Source: Nonomuraea soli (GTDB lineage Bacteria; Actinomycetota; Actinomycetes; Streptosporangiales; Streptosporangiaceae). From it: 64,000 nucleotides of DNA. The stretch is from the NCBI RefSeq assembly GCF_013761175.1, contig NZ_JACDUR010000007.1, forward strand, positions 356,915 through 420,914, read 5' to 3'. The position numbers and the translations under genes are program-made. Below the pieces are notes generated by a model that had not been told where the DNA came from, searched no databases, and was given only the letters and a program-made list of their open reading frames with translations. Each line of letters begins with the position of its first letter. Position 1 is the stretch's first letter. Shown in pieces: positions 17,275 to 26,168 of this stretch.

Positions 17275-18959
17275 AGGATCACCTCGACCTGCTTGCCGCC
17301 GGGGAACATGGTCGCCGACAGCTTGACGGGCACGCGCATCGGCGCGAGGTCGAAGACGAAGACGCCGTCGACCCGGCCGCCGGGGACGATCGAGGCGGGC
17401 AGATCGGCCGGGGCCGGGTCGTGGGCGGCGCCCTGGTTGTCGGTGAGCGTGACCACGGGGTCGCCCAGCTCCTTGATCGTTCCCCCTGGGTTGATCATGG
17501 TCCATCTGACGAGGCAGAGCTGGCCCTGGGCGCTCCGCGTGCCCTGGTAGTCGGCCAGGCCGCACTGCGGCGCCTCGGTGACCAGCAGGAGGGGATCGTC
17601 GATGGCGGGTCCCAGGGCGAACCTGCGGCCCACGTCGTTGACCTGCTGGGTGACCTGGGTCGGCCCCGCCGTCGGATCGGTCTGGGTGCTCGTGGACGCG
17701 ACCGGGCGCAGGGTGCTGATCAGCACCGCGCCCGTCACGGAAAGGGCGGCGACCGCCGCCGCCGCGGCGATCAGCCAGCGGGTGCTCCTGGGCTTGCTGA
17801 CCGGTTCGGCGGGATTGGTGTGATCCGGCTCCGGGCGCACGTAGGTGGGAGCGTTACCCGCATCCCGGACGACCACGGGAGGCGGCGTCAGCTCCTGGAA
17901 GGCGGCGACCTGCCCCGGAGAGCTGTCCTCGCCCTGCTGCGCCCCCACGGCCTCCTGGAACTCCCGCTCCAGCGCCTCCTGCTCGGCCTTCTTCCTGCCC
18001 CGGCGCGAGAACCTGCGGAACGCGCCGGTGTCCTTGACCACGTTCTCCGGCGGCTGCCACGACTGGTTGAGCACATCCGTGGCGATCACCGTCGGCGGAT
18101 CGACCGGCCTCGGCACCCCGCCGACCAGCGCCAGCACCAGCTCCTGCGCGCTGGGACGGGCCCCGGGATCCATCTGCGTCGCCTGCCGTACGAGATCGTT
18201 CAGCGGCGCGGGCAGCGCGCCCAGGTCAGGCTGGTCGTTGAGCACCCGGGAGGCCAGCGTGATCACATCGCCGCGCCCGAACGGATGGCGGCCGTTGCCC
18301 GCGTACGCCACCAGGCAGCCCCACGAGAAGATGTCGGCCGCCGGGGTGATCTCGATGCCCCTGACCTGCTCGGGAGCCCACCAGCCCGGGCTGCCGAGCA
18401 GCTCGCCCGACAGGGTGAAGCCGCTGTCGCGGTCGAGCGCGCGGGCGATGCCGAAGTCGATCACGCGCGGGCCGGAGAGCGACAGGATGACGTTGGCCGG
18501 CTTCAGGTCGCGATGCACCAGGCCGGCGTTGTGGATCGCCGCCAGCGCCGCCGCCACGCCCAGGGCCACGCCGTGGAGCGTGCCAGGATCGAGCTGGCCG
18601 TACTGCGCGATCTGCTCCGACAACGGGGTGCCCGCGATGAACTCCGTGACCATGTACGGCCGGCCGTCGTCGGAATTGCCGTTGTCGAGGACCTCGGCGG
18701 TGCAGAAACTCGCCACGCGGCGGGCGTTCTCCACCTCCGCGTGGAAACGGGCGGCGAAGCCCTGCTGGTTGGCGTACTCAGCCTTCACCACCTTGACCGC
18801 CACCAGGCGCTCCGTGGGCGCGCGCGCCAGGAACACCGTGCCCATGCCGCCCTCGCCCAGCCTGCCGAGGAGCCGGTACGGGCCGATCTCGCGCCGGTCC
18901 GTGGGGCGGAGCGGCGCTGCGCCCGTTGGATCCATCAGGGATGTCCCTTCGTTGTCCAT
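17271..18959 (-). CDS. Membrane serine/threonine protein kinase (PknB-like)
   Basis: 562 residues from ATG 18959, chosen for its GGGGAGG ribosome site 7 nt upstream; ATG 18980 and 18935 are alternatives. Kinase domain: GEGGMGTVFLA glycine loop, AVKVVK lysine, HRDLKPAN catalytic loop (about 149-156) and DFG, with an APE-type WWAPEQ. A proline-rich linker leads to a single membrane helix at about 395-417. The extracellular 145 residues resemble no PASTA repeat and contain a Cys pair (APQCGLADYQG / GQLCLVRWT) in a DUF4352-like beta sandwich. Coupled to the FG-GAP gene, which may be its extracytoplasmic partner. Confidence 0.9.
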   Translation of the reverse strand: MDNEGTSLMDPTGAAPLRPTDRREIGPYRLLGRLGEGGMGTVFLARAPTERLVAVKVVKAEYANQQGFAARFHAEVENARRVASFCTAEVLDNGNSDDGRPYMVTEFIAGTPLSEQIAQYGQLDPGTLHGVALGVAAALAAIHNAGLVHRDLKPANVILSLSGPRVIDFGIARALDRDSGFTLSGELLGSPGWWAPEQVRGIEITPAADIFSWGCLVAYAGNGRHPFGRGDVITLASRVLNDQPDLGALPAPLNDLVRQATQMDPGARPSAQELVLALVGGVPRPVDPPTVIATDVLNQSWQPPENVVKDTGAFRRFSRRGRKKAEQEALEREFQEAVGAQQGEDSSPGQVAAFQELTPPPVVVRDAGNAPTYVRPEPDHTNPAEPVSKPRSTRWLIAAAAAVAALSVTGAVLISTLRPVASTSTQTDPTAGPTQVTQQVNDVGRRFALGPAIDDPLLLVTEAPQCGLADYQGTRSAQGQLCLVRWTMINPGGTIKELGDPVVTLTDNQGAAHDPAPADLPASIVPGGRVDGVFVFDLAPMRVPVKLSATMFPGGKQVEVIL

Positions 18960-19025
18960 GCCCGGCCTCCCCTCGTCCATCCCAGGTACTTCGGTGCGGG
19001 AGACTGGATGGATGTGGGGAACAGT

Positions 19026-19868
19026 ATGAGCCTGCTAGGTCCCGTGGAAATACGTAATTTGGCGCAGAAGCTTGATCTTCGTCCGACGAAGCGGCTGGGC
19101 CAGAACTTCGTGATCGACGGCGGGACGGTACGAAAGATCGTCCGAGCCGCCGAGGTCTCGGGCTCCGACGTGGTGCTCGAGGTCGGTCCTGGGCTGGGGT
19201 CGCTGACGCTTGCCCTGCTCGAGGCCGCCTCGCACGTGGTCGCGGTCGAGATCGATCCGGTGCTCGCGAAGCAGTTGCCGGTCACGGTGGGGGAGCGGGG
19301 GCTCGGGTCGCGGCTCACCGTGGTGGAGGCGGACGCGATGCGGGTGACCCCCACCCACTTTTCCGGATATTTGCCGACAGCGCTCGTGGCGAACCTTCCG
19401 TACAACGTCGCCGTCCCCGTCGTCCTCCACCTCCTCGCCGCCGTCCCGTCGCTGGAGCGCGGCCTCGTCATGGTCCAGGCCGAGGTCGCCGACCGCCTGG
19501 CCGCCCGCCCCGGCTCCAAGGTCTACGGCGTGCCGTCGGTCAAGGCCGCCTGGTATTCGGACGTCCGCCGCGCCGGACCCGTCGGCCGCACCGTCTTCTG
19601 GCCGGTGCCCAACGTCGACTCCGGCCTCGTCTCGCTCGTCCGCCGCGACCCCCCCTCCACCACTGCCTCCCGCGAGGAGGTCTTCGCTGTCATTGACGCC
19701 GCTTTCGCGCAACGCCGCAAGACCCTACGCGCCGCCCTCGCGGGCTGGGCGGGCACGGCGGCGCGGGCGGAGGAGGCGTTGAGGGGGGCGGGGGTGGATC
19801 CGTCGCTGAGGGGGGAGCAGTTGGAGGTGGGGGACTACGCCCGTATCGCGGAGCATCGGCCTGCTTGA
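19026..19868 (+). CDS. rsmA: 16S rRNA adenine(1518/1519)-N6-dimethyltransferase
   Basis: 280 residues from ATG 19026, which has GGGGA 5 nt upstream; in-frame ATG 19008 with GGGAG is an alternative. KsgA hallmarks: RPTKRLGQNFVID, SAM motif EVGPGLGSLT, VEIDPVLA, the NLPYNV catalytic motif and VPNVDSGLV. It dimethylates two adenines in helix 45 of 16S rRNA and checks late 30S assembly. The expected partner ispE is not adjacent but 8.8 kb downstream, after an accessory insertion. The last 20 codons pass into G-rich sequence. Confidence 0.95.
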   Translation: MSLLGPVEIRNLAQKLDLRPTKRLGQNFVIDGGTVRKIVRAAEVSGSDVVLEVGPGLGSLTLALLEAASHVVAVEIDPVLAKQLPVTVGERGLGSRLTVVEADAMRVTPTHFSGYLPTALVANLPYNVAVPVVLHLLAAVPSLERGLVMVQAEVADRLAARPGSKVYGVPSVKAAWYSDVRRAGPVGRTVFWPVPNVDSGLVSLVRRDPPSTTASREEVFAVIDAAFAQRRKTLRAALAGWAGTAARAEEALRGAGVDPSLRGEQLEVGDYARIAEHRPA

Positions 19869-20433
19869 GGGCGCGCCGCTCCGCACTGCGAGCAACCTCC
19901 CTGTCGGCGCAGTGCCCCATCGCGGCCCGACGCACCCCGGCCTGCCCCCACCCCCCGCCTCGGCGCCTCGCCTTGGCTCCCTGCCTTGGCCCCCCACCCT
20001 GCCTTGGCCCCCCACCCTGCCTTGGCCCCCCACCCTGCCTTGGCCCCCCACCCTGCCTTGGCCCCCCACCCTGGCCCGGCGCCCCGGCCCGGCGCCCCAC
20101 CCCGGCCCGGCGCCCCGGCCCCGGCGCAGCCCGCCCCGCCCCGCCTCGCCCTGCCTCGCCCCGCCTCGCCCCGTCCCGTCCCGCCTCGTCCCGTCCCGCC
20201 CCGGCGCGCCCCGCCCCGGCGCGGCGCGGCCTGCGCTGTCCGCGTCGTGACCCGGCCCTACCCGCGCTCACTTCGGCGTGACCCTGGTCGTCCCCGCGCG
20301 ACCTGCGCCGCTATCCACAGGCCACCCCACCTCCCGGCCGCCATCCACAGAACGCCATTCGCCCCCTCGTCCCCTCCGCGCCGACCAACATCCTGGGCGC
20401 CTCGATTCGCTCCAACCTTCGAGGAGAACCAGG
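19869..20433. repeat. Gene-free C-rich region with 18-bp tandem repeat (5 copies)
   Basis: No gene recognised over 565 bp. Five perfect copies of CCTTGGCCCCCCACCCTG run from 19984 to 20073. They pass into GCCCGGCGCCCC-type repeats (about 20074-20125) and then an irregular CCCCGCCTCG array to about 20230. Frames open on either strand here encode only Gly/Arg or Pro/Ala strings and are not counted as genes. The final 100 bp probably hold the promoter of the NlpC/P60 gene. Confidence 0.8.
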
Positions 20434-21861
20434 ATGTCCCCCCGCCCACGGCTGCTCACGATCAGCGGCGGCATGCTCGCCACCCTGAGCGCACTCCCCA
20501 CCGCGTCCGCCCTCGCCGACCCCACCACCACATGCTCAGGCGTGGTCACCCTCCCTCGGCTCTACGCACCGCTCTTCGACACCCAGCCACCCGGCCCAGC
20601 CGCGTCACCGCTGCGCGTACGGGTCGTCCTGCCGCATGAGGCATGCACGAGAAACGACGCCACGCTGCGGCGGCTCCTCAAACGCGCCGGCATCACCGAC
20701 ATCACCACCACCGCACCCACGCAGGAATCCGCCCACCTCTCAGCCACCCAGTGGACCCGAGCATCGGCCACCACCCCCTGGCCACCCGCGATCCCCGACG
20801 GCCCCACCCCCGAGGCAAGCACCCCCTCAAAGCCCGGCTCACCGCCATGGACCAGCCCCGGCTCCCACCCCAACACGCCGCTGTCGGTCAGCACCGGCTC
20901 GCGCCCTGACACACCACCGCCGTGGGCAAGCTCTCGCCCCCGCCCTGACACACCGCCGTGGGCAAACGCCCGCTCGCGCCCTGACACTCCGCCCTGGGAG
21001 ATCACCCGCTCGCGCCCCGACACGCCGCCGTGGATCAGCTCTCGCCCGCGCGCTGGCATCCCGCCCTGGGCCAGCACCCGCTCATGGCCTGACGAGCCCC
21101 CAAGGGCCACCACACCATGGCCGTCCTCCATCGAATGGCCGATCGCCCTCTGGCGCCCCCGCGAGGAATTCGCCGACCCCTGGCGAATCCTGCCCGCCGA
21201 CCACCCCGCCTCCCACGGCGGTCTTGTCTCTCACGACCGCCCCATCCCACCGGAACGCCACCCCCGACGCCCCGACATCACGCACCCGGACATCACCCGC
21301 CCCGTTCCCCGCGACTCCACCCCGAGCGACTCCACCCCCCGAGCCACACCCCCGAAATCCTCAACCCCGAAGTCGTCACCCCCAAAGTCCTCACCCCCCA
21401 AGCGCTCAACCCCGCGCAAGCCCACCCCCCGCCCAGCCAAGCCCTCAACCACAAAAGCCGACCTGGCCGTAGCAACCGCCCTCCAAGAACTAGGCACCCC
21501 CTTCTCCTGGGGCGGTGGCGCCCCGTCAGGCGCCACCAAAGGCATAGGCCGAGGCGCCTCCACAGTCGGCTTCGACTGCAGCGGCCTGACCCTCTACGCC
21601 TGGTCCAAGGCAGGCGTGAAGCTCGGCCACTACACCGGCACCCAGTTCCGCCAGGGCCGCAGAATCCCCCTGAACGACCTACGCAAGGGCGACCTGGTCT
21701 TCTTCGGCGGCGGCACGGGCGACCCCACCCACGTAGGCCTCTACCTCGGCAACGGCGTCATGATCCACGCCCCCAAGACGGGCGACGTCGTCAAGAAGAC
21801 CCAGTTCCTCAACTCGACCTACTACCGCCCGATCTACCGCGGCGCCGTACGCCCCGGCTGA
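20434..21861 (+). CDS. Secreted NlpC/P60 peptidoglycan hydrolase with Pro/Ser/Thr-rich repeat linker
   Basis: 475 residues from ATG 20434 with GAGGAG 7 nt upstream. Signal peptide (LLTISGGMLATLSALPTASALA). A small N-terminal region with two Cys (TTCSGV, HEACTRND) is followed by a 250-residue disordered linker. At 20896-21114 the linker contains six copies of a 12-residue unit around RSRPDTPPW. The last 125 residues are NlpC/P60: FDCSGLTLYAW (catalytic Cys), DLVFFGGG, DPTHVGLYLGNG and MIHAP (catalytic His). It should cut the peptide stems of peptidoglycan. The linker could span the wall or be O-mannosylated by the Pmt enzymes (inference). Confidence 0.88.
   Translation: MSPRPRLLTISGGMLATLSALPTASALADPTTTCSGVVTLPRLYAPLFDTQPPGPAASPLRVRVVLPHEACTRNDATLRRLLKRAGITDITTTAPTQESAHLSATQWTRASATTPWPPAIPDGPTPEASTPSKPGSPPWTSPGSHPNTPLSVSTGSRPDTPPPWASSRPRPDTPPWANARSRPDTPPWEITRSRPDTPPWISSRPRAGIPPWASTRSWPDEPPRATTPWPSSIEWPIALWRPREEFADPWRILPADHPASHGGLVSHDRPIPPERHPRRPDITHPDITRPVPRDSTPSDSTPRATPPKSSTPKSSPPKSSPPKRSTPRKPTPRPAKPSTTKADLAVATALQELGTPFSWGGGAPSGATKGIGRGASTVGFDCSGLTLYAWSKAGVKLGHYTGTQFRQGRRIPLNDLRKGDLVFFGGGTGDPTHVGLYLGNGVMIHAPKTGDVVKKTQFLNSTYYRPIYRGAVRPG
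20896..21114 (+). repeat. In-frame 36-bp coding repeat in NlpC/P60 linker
   Basis: One 39-bp unit (20896-20934) and five 36-bp units beginning at 20935, 20971, 21007, 21043 and 21079. Each encodes a variant of R(S/P)RPDTPPW plus three variable residues. The later units are more diverged. Confidence 0.8.
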
Positions 21862-21872
21862 CCCCACCAAAC

Positions 21873-21927
21873 GTCGGGCGGCAAGACCAGGGGCTCGCGG
21901 GCCATCAAGCCCGCCTTGCCGCCCGAC
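21873..21927. terminator. Bidirectional hairpin between NlpC/P60 and PhyH genes
   Basis: Perfect 13-bp outer arms (GTCGGGCGGCAAG at 21873-21885, its complement at 21915-21927), with an inner GCGGGC/GCCCGC stem. No T-tract. It lies 12 nt after the NlpC/P60 stop in a convergent gap, so a terminator role is likely. The rest of the gap to 22074 shows only small inverted ATCAGCGAG-type repeats. Confidence 0.55.
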
Positions 21928-22074
21928 CCACCACCCCTAGAACGCAGCGCCGCCCGCACCGCATCAGCGAGACCCAGTCCCGCGCCCTCTGGGGCTCGCT
22001 GATACCGGCTCCTCCACTGCATCACTGAGGCCGGGGTCCCGAGCCTCAGCGAGCCCAGCCCAGCCCCACCCCCA

Positions 22075-22863
22075 TCAGTGAGGCCCAGAAACGCCGCCAC
22101 CCTCCGTCCCACAAGGCCCCCCACCCACAGCAGCCGCGATCGCAACGACCTCCCCACTCATCCGCAACGTCGGATACCAGGAAGAAATATGCGTGGTCGA
22201 CTCACCCACATAATGAAAGATCAAACTCCTCCGAAACCGATCAACGGTCGAGTTCGGCTCCGAGCCATGCACCAGACTGCCGTTGAAGAACAGCACGTCT
22301 CCCGCCTCCATATCCACCGGCACCCGCTCCAGCCCAGGAGGCGGCGGCACGTACTCCCGCGTGAACGACACGTCCTGGTCCGCGTTCTCAGGACAGAACA
22401 GATCCATGGCATGAGTCCCCGGCACCACCTCAAGCCCCCCGTTCTCGCGATCGACCCGGTCGATCGCGATCCAGGCGGCGATGCAAGTCCCAGGCTCGGC
22501 CCGAAGATAGAAGTTGTCCTGATGCAACGCCTGCCCCCGAGCCCCGGGCGGCTTGAAGTAGAACATGCTCTGCGCTGCTATCGGCTCCTCCCCAAGCAGC
22601 TCCCGCAGCACCGCGGCGATCCGCGGATCGAGCAGATACCGCATGGTCAGCTCGTTGACCTGATGCGGGTGCATCACCCGCGGATACTCCCGAAGCACGT
22701 CGTAGGCCTCACCCTCGGCCCCCACGGTGGGCGAGAAATGCCCAGGAATAGGCCCATCGGCGTGCAGCCTCATGAACTCGTCGCGAATCCCCGCCACCTC
22801 GTGCGCGGACAGCAGACCCGGTAGGACAAGATAGCCCCGCTGGTGAAAATCGCTCGTTCTCAT
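22075..22863 (-). CDS. Phytanoyl-CoA dioxygenase (PhyH) family Fe(II)/2-oxoglutarate oxygenase
   Basis: 262 residues from ATG 22863 (MRTSDFHQRGYLVLPGLL). Double-stranded beta-helix oxygenase: ALHQDNFYL supplies the HxD pair, LVHGSEPN the distal His, and RRSLIFHY the 2-oxoglutarate-binding Arg. IAIDRVDRENGGLEVVPGTH is the usual PhyH core. The C-terminal Gly-rich tail is not conserved. It shares a 35-bp divergent promoter gap with an AraC regulator, a combination often found for small-molecule or sugar-related PhyH enzymes. The substrate is unknown. Confidence 0.87.
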   Translation of the reverse strand: MRTSDFHQRGYLVLPGLLSAHEVAGIRDEFMRLHADGPIPGHFSPTVGAEGEAYDVLREYPRVMHPHQVNELTMRYLLDPRIAAVLRELLGEEPIAAQSMFYFKPPGARGQALHQDNFYLRAEPGTCIAAWIAIDRVDRENGGLEVVPGTHAMDLFCPENADQDVSFTREYVPPPPGLERVPVDMEAGDVLFFNGSLVHGSEPNSTVDRFRRSLIFHYVGESTTHISSWYPTLRMSGEVVAIAAAVGGGPCGTEGGGVSGPH

Positions 22864-22898
22864 ACATCCCACGCTAAGGAGCCGTCCCGGCGGAAGGT

Positions 22899-23765
22899 AT
22901 GCACCCAACGGCTAATGACATGTCTGTTCCTGCTGCCGAGCTGGTGATCGTCGGCCACTACGACATGCCCCGCGGCTACGGCACCCGCCGCCGTACCGGC
23001 TCGCCGAGCTGGATGCTCATGTGGACCCAACAAGGCAGCGGCCACATCGAACAGGGCGCCACCACCCGCACCACCTCCCCAGGAGACCTGGTCGTCCTGG
23101 CCTCGAACACCCCGCACTCCTACCGCACAGCCGACGACCACTGGCGCTTCTGGTGGATCCACTTCCAGCCACGCCAGTCGTGGCTGCCATGGCTGTCACC
23201 CCACTCCGCAGGCCCGGGCTTCTTCGTCATCCCCGGCCTGACCGCCGCACGCGTGGACGAGACGTTCCTCCGCGCCCACGCCGACGCCCGCTGGACCGGC
23301 CACGGTCTCCCGCCCGACCCCACCACGCCCACCCAGGCCGTGGTCGCCACCGCAGCAGAGGCCCGCGAACTGGTTCTCGGCGCCGTGGAAACCGTGCTCC
23401 TCCTCGCCACAGCCGGAGCCCGCCCAGCCCGCACCGGAGACGCCCGCATCCGCCACGCCCAGGAACTCATCACCGCCGACCCGGCAGCGCCCCACACGGT
23501 CACGTCGCTGGCCCGCGCCATCGCCCTGTCCCCGTCCCGCTTCGCCCACCTCTTCACCGAGACGACGGGCCGCTCACCCATGGCCGCGGTCAGAGAAGCC
23601 CGCGTACGGCACGCCGCCAGGCTCCTGGAGGTCACCGACCTCGACATCGGCCAGGTCGCCACCGCCTCCGGCTTCGCCAGCCCGTTCCACTTCAGCCGCA
23701 TCTTCAGTCGAGAGTTCGGGGTCCCGCCCCGCAGCTACCGCGCAACGCTCCGAGAAGGCTCATGA
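22899..23765 (+). CDS. AraC family transcriptional regulator with N-terminal cupin
   Basis: 288 residues from ATG 22899 (GGAAGG just upstream); ATG 22920 is possible. N-terminal ligand-binding cupin at about 15-110 (WTQQGSGHIEQG, SPGDLVVLASNTPHSY). C-terminal double HTH at about 185-285: SLARAIALSPSRFAHLFTETTG then IGQVATASGFASPFHFSRIFSREFGVPPRSYR, the AraC signature. Divergent from the PhyH gene, which it most likely activates in response to a sugar or carboxylate ligand (inference from arrangement). Confidence 0.9.
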   Translation: MHPTANDMSVPAAELVIVGHYDMPRGYGTRRRTGSPSWMLMWTQQGSGHIEQGATTRTTSPGDLVVLASNTPHSYRTADDHWRFWWIHFQPRQSWLPWLSPHSAGPGFFVIPGLTAARVDETFLRAHADARWTGHGLPPDPTTPTQAVVATAAEARELVLGAVETVLLLATAGARPARTGDARIRHAQELITADPAAPHTVTSLARAIALSPSRFAHLFTETTGRSPMAAVREARVRHAARLLEVTDLDIGQVATASGFASPFHFSRIFSREFGVPPRSYRATLREGS

Positions 23766-24375
23766 GCGCGCCCCCACCGCAGTGCCCCAGCCACCCCCTC
23801 GGCTATCCCACCTGGGCTGCTCGCAGCCACTCCATCTCCGTCCGGCGCACACGTCCACCCCCGTCGGGCGTCCCCCTCTCACGGCTCCGTCTGGAGCCTC
23901 CGTCTGGAGCCTCCGTCTGACGGCTCCGACTGACGGCTCCGACTGGCGCCCCCACCTCCGGGCGTCTGAATCTGGCGTCTTCGTCCAGCGCGTTCGTCTG
24001 ACGTCCCCCGCAGGCGTCTCCGTCGGGTGTGCCTAGTCCGGCGTCGTCCTCGTCTTCGCCCCTCGGCCTGGGTCGCCGCGTCCAGCCTCCCCGCGCGGCG
24101 CGATCGCGCCTTCTCCGGGGACCGTGGCTGGGCGGCTCACCCTGAGGTCGCGTCCGTGTGGGGTCGCGTCAGTGTGGCGTCGCCTCCCGCGAGCGACGCC
24201 TCCGCCTCATGTCCCCGTCGGCAGATGACCATCGATCTCGGGTGGCGGGAGGTCGGCACACGACCGCCGATCACGCTTGTCGGGAGGTCGGCCCACCACC
24301 GCCGATCACCCTTGGCGGGAAGCCGGCCTACCACCGCCGATCGCGTCTGGGGGGAAGCCGGCATGCGGCGGCCAG
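23766..24375. repeat. Gene-free region with 13-bp (x5) and 35-bp (x4+) tandem arrays
   Basis: 610 bp without a credible gene. A 13-bp unit around CTCCGTCTGGAGC occurs five times at 23885-23949. A 35-bp unit starts at 24235, 24270, 24305 and 24340, and a fifth partial copy at 24375 runs into the 3' end of the sigma gene. The 35-bp copies share ATCACGCTTG-GCGGGAGGTCGG-CACCGCCG-like blocks and differ by several substitutions, so they are not fresh duplications. Confidence 0.8.
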
Positions 24376-25638
24376 TCACGGCTGGCGGAGAGCGGCGGCG
24401 CGCGACAGGAACAGGGTGCGTTCGCGAGCGTTGCGTGTCAGGTCCGCCGCACGTTCGAAGGCCTCAGCCGCCTCCGTTGCCTGGCCGAGGCGGGCGAGGA
24501 GGTCGCCACGTACGGCAGGCAACTGGGGATAGTCGCGCAGCGAGCGGTCCGACAACAGGGTGTCGACGATCTCCAGTCCTGCGGCGGGTCCATCGGCCAT
24601 GCTGACGGCGACGGCGCGGTTGAGCTCGACGATGGGTGACGGGCTGACGTGGGAGAGCAGCCGGTAGAGGGCCGCCATGCGGGGCCAGTCGGTGGCGTCG
24701 GCGGTGAGGGCGCGGGCGTGGCAGGCGGCGATGGCTGCCTGGAGGGCGTACGGGCCGAGGGTGCCGAGCGACTCGGCGCGGCCGAGCGCGGTCAGGCCTC
24801 GGCGGATCAGGAGGCGGTCCCAGCGGCTTCGGTCCTGGTCGAGCAGGAGGATGGGGGAGCCGTCCGGTGCGGTGCGGGCGGGGATGCGGGAGGCCTGGAT
24901 CTCCATGAGCGCGAGGAGGCCGTGGACCTCCGGTTCGTTCGGGAGGAGGCCGGCGAGGACTCGGCCCAGGCGCATCGCCTCCTCGCAGAGGGAAGGGCGG
25001 ATCCAGTCCTCGCCTGTGGAGGCGGCGTAGCCCTCGTTGAAGATCAGATAGATGACTTCGAGGATCGAGGCGAGGCGGGTGGGGAGTTCGGAGGGGGGTG
25101 GGAGCTCGATGGGGACCTGTTTGTCGGCGAGGGTGCGCTTGGCGCGGGAGATGCGCTGGCCGACGGTGGGTTCGGGGACGAGGAAGGCGCGGGCGATCTC
25201 TTCGGTGGTGAGGCCGCCGAGCAGGCGGAGGGTCAGGGCCAGGCGTCCCTCGGCGGGCAGGACGGGGTGGCAGGCGGTGAAGATCAGGCGTAGGAGGTCG
25301 TCGCCGATGTGGTCGTCCAGTGCGTCGTCGAGCTCGGCTTCGGCGGACTCCTGGCGGATCTCCATGTCGTGGCCGACTTGCTGGAGCTTGCGGTCGTAGG
25401 TGTCGCGGCGGCGGAACTGGTCGATGGCGCGGTGCTTGGCCGTACGCATCAGCCAGGCGCCGGGGTTGTCGGGGATGCCCTTTTGGGGCCATTCCTCCAG
25501 AGCGGCTACCAGGGCGTCTTGGGCGAACTCCTCGGCCAGGCCGACGTCGTTGACCATGCGTGCGAGCCCGGCGATGACGCGGGCGGATTCGATTCGCCAG
25601 ACGGCTTCTACTGCGCGATGCGCGTCGGCTGTGGGCAT
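24376..25638 (-). CDS. ECF42-type RNA polymerase sigma factor (DUF6596 C-terminal extension)
   Basis: 420 residues from ATG 25638. Sigma-2 lies at about 10-80 (ESARVIAGLARMVNDVGLAEEFAQDALVAALEEWP), sigma-4 at about 115-175 (GGLTTEEIARAFLVPEPTVGQRISRAKRTL), and then a long helical extension with YLIFNEGYAAS, typical of ECF42, ending in TPR-like helices (ELNRAVAVSMADGPAAGLEIVD). This group is linked to DGPF/YCII proteins, and one is encoded upstream on the same strand (26169-26543). The 3' end lies in the last unit of a 35-bp repeat array. Confidence 0.9.
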   Translation of the reverse strand: MPTADAHRAVEAVWRIESARVIAGLARMVNDVGLAEEFAQDALVAALEEWPQKGIPDNPGAWLMRTAKHRAIDQFRRRDTYDRKLQQVGHDMEIRQESAEAELDDALDDHIGDDLLRLIFTACHPVLPAEGRLALTLRLLGGLTTEEIARAFLVPEPTVGQRISRAKRTLADKQVPIELPPPSELPTRLASILEVIYLIFNEGYAASTGEDWIRPSLCEEAMRLGRVLAGLLPNEPEVHGLLALMEIQASRIPARTAPDGSPILLLDQDRSRWDRLLIRRGLTALGRAESLGTLGPYALQAAIAACHARALTADATDWPRMAALYRLLSHVSPSPIVELNRAVAVSMADGPAAGLEIVDTLLSDRSLRDYPQLPAVRGDLLARLGQATEAAEAFERAADLTRNARERTLFLSRAAALRQP

Positions 25639-26168
25639 GGGATGTGGATATCGGATGCGGGCGGGTGGAGGGAAGCCCCTGGCGGGAGGGGGAGTGGGAT
25701 CCGTCGACTGGTGGGAGGCAGGGACGAGCTTGGGAGTGGGAGGCAGGGACGAGCTTGGGAGTGGGAGGCGGCGCGGCATCAAAGGCGGGGGACGGGGTGG
25801 AGTTAAGGGGCGGACTCAGAGACAGGAGGGGGTAGGCGCTGGGCTCGCTTACGAGTCGGTGGGCGGGGCTGCTACGAGGGCGATGTGCGTCGCTGGACGC
25901 GGCTGCTTACGAGGGCGATGTGTGTCGCTGGGCGGGGGTGCTTACGAGGGCGATGTGCGTCGCTGGGCGGGGTTGCCTAAGAGAGCGATGTCCGTCTCTG
26001 GGCAGGCGGTGAGTAGCCCCGGGCAGCAAGAGGCCCGCCGTTTGCGGGAGAGCTACGGCGGGCCTTGGGGCAGCGGGTCGGGTGGTGTAGTGAGCGTCCG
26101 GTGCGAACGGGCGGGGGCCAGAGTCTCGGCGAGTCAGGTGGTGGTGCGTGGGGGTGCGTGGGTGGGGG
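25639..26168. repeat. Gene-free region with 25-bp and 35-bp tandem arrays
   Basis: 530 bp between the ECF42 gene and its DGPF partner. A 25-bp unit beginning GTGGGAGGCAGGGACGAGC starts at 25711 and 25736 with a third partial copy at 25761. A different 35-bp unit with core ACGAGGGCGATGTGCGTCGC recurs at 25874, 25909, 25944 and 25979 (last copy diverged), spanning about 25866-26005. The remainder (26006-26168) shows no gene or clear signal. Confidence 0.8.

Noticed and set aside
17421..19025. Long plus-strand extension upstream of rsmA.
   Set aside because: Antisense to the kinase gene; KsgA homology starts at 19026 where a ribosome site is present.
19690..20271. Gly/Arg/Pro-rich frames on both strands over the 18-bp repeats.
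   Set aside because: Composition is dictated by the repeats; no ribosome site, domain or conserved start.
24235..26005. Considered CRISPR arrays because of 35-bp periodicities.
   Set aside because: Units are directly adjacent without spacers, vary in sequence, and no cas genes are present.
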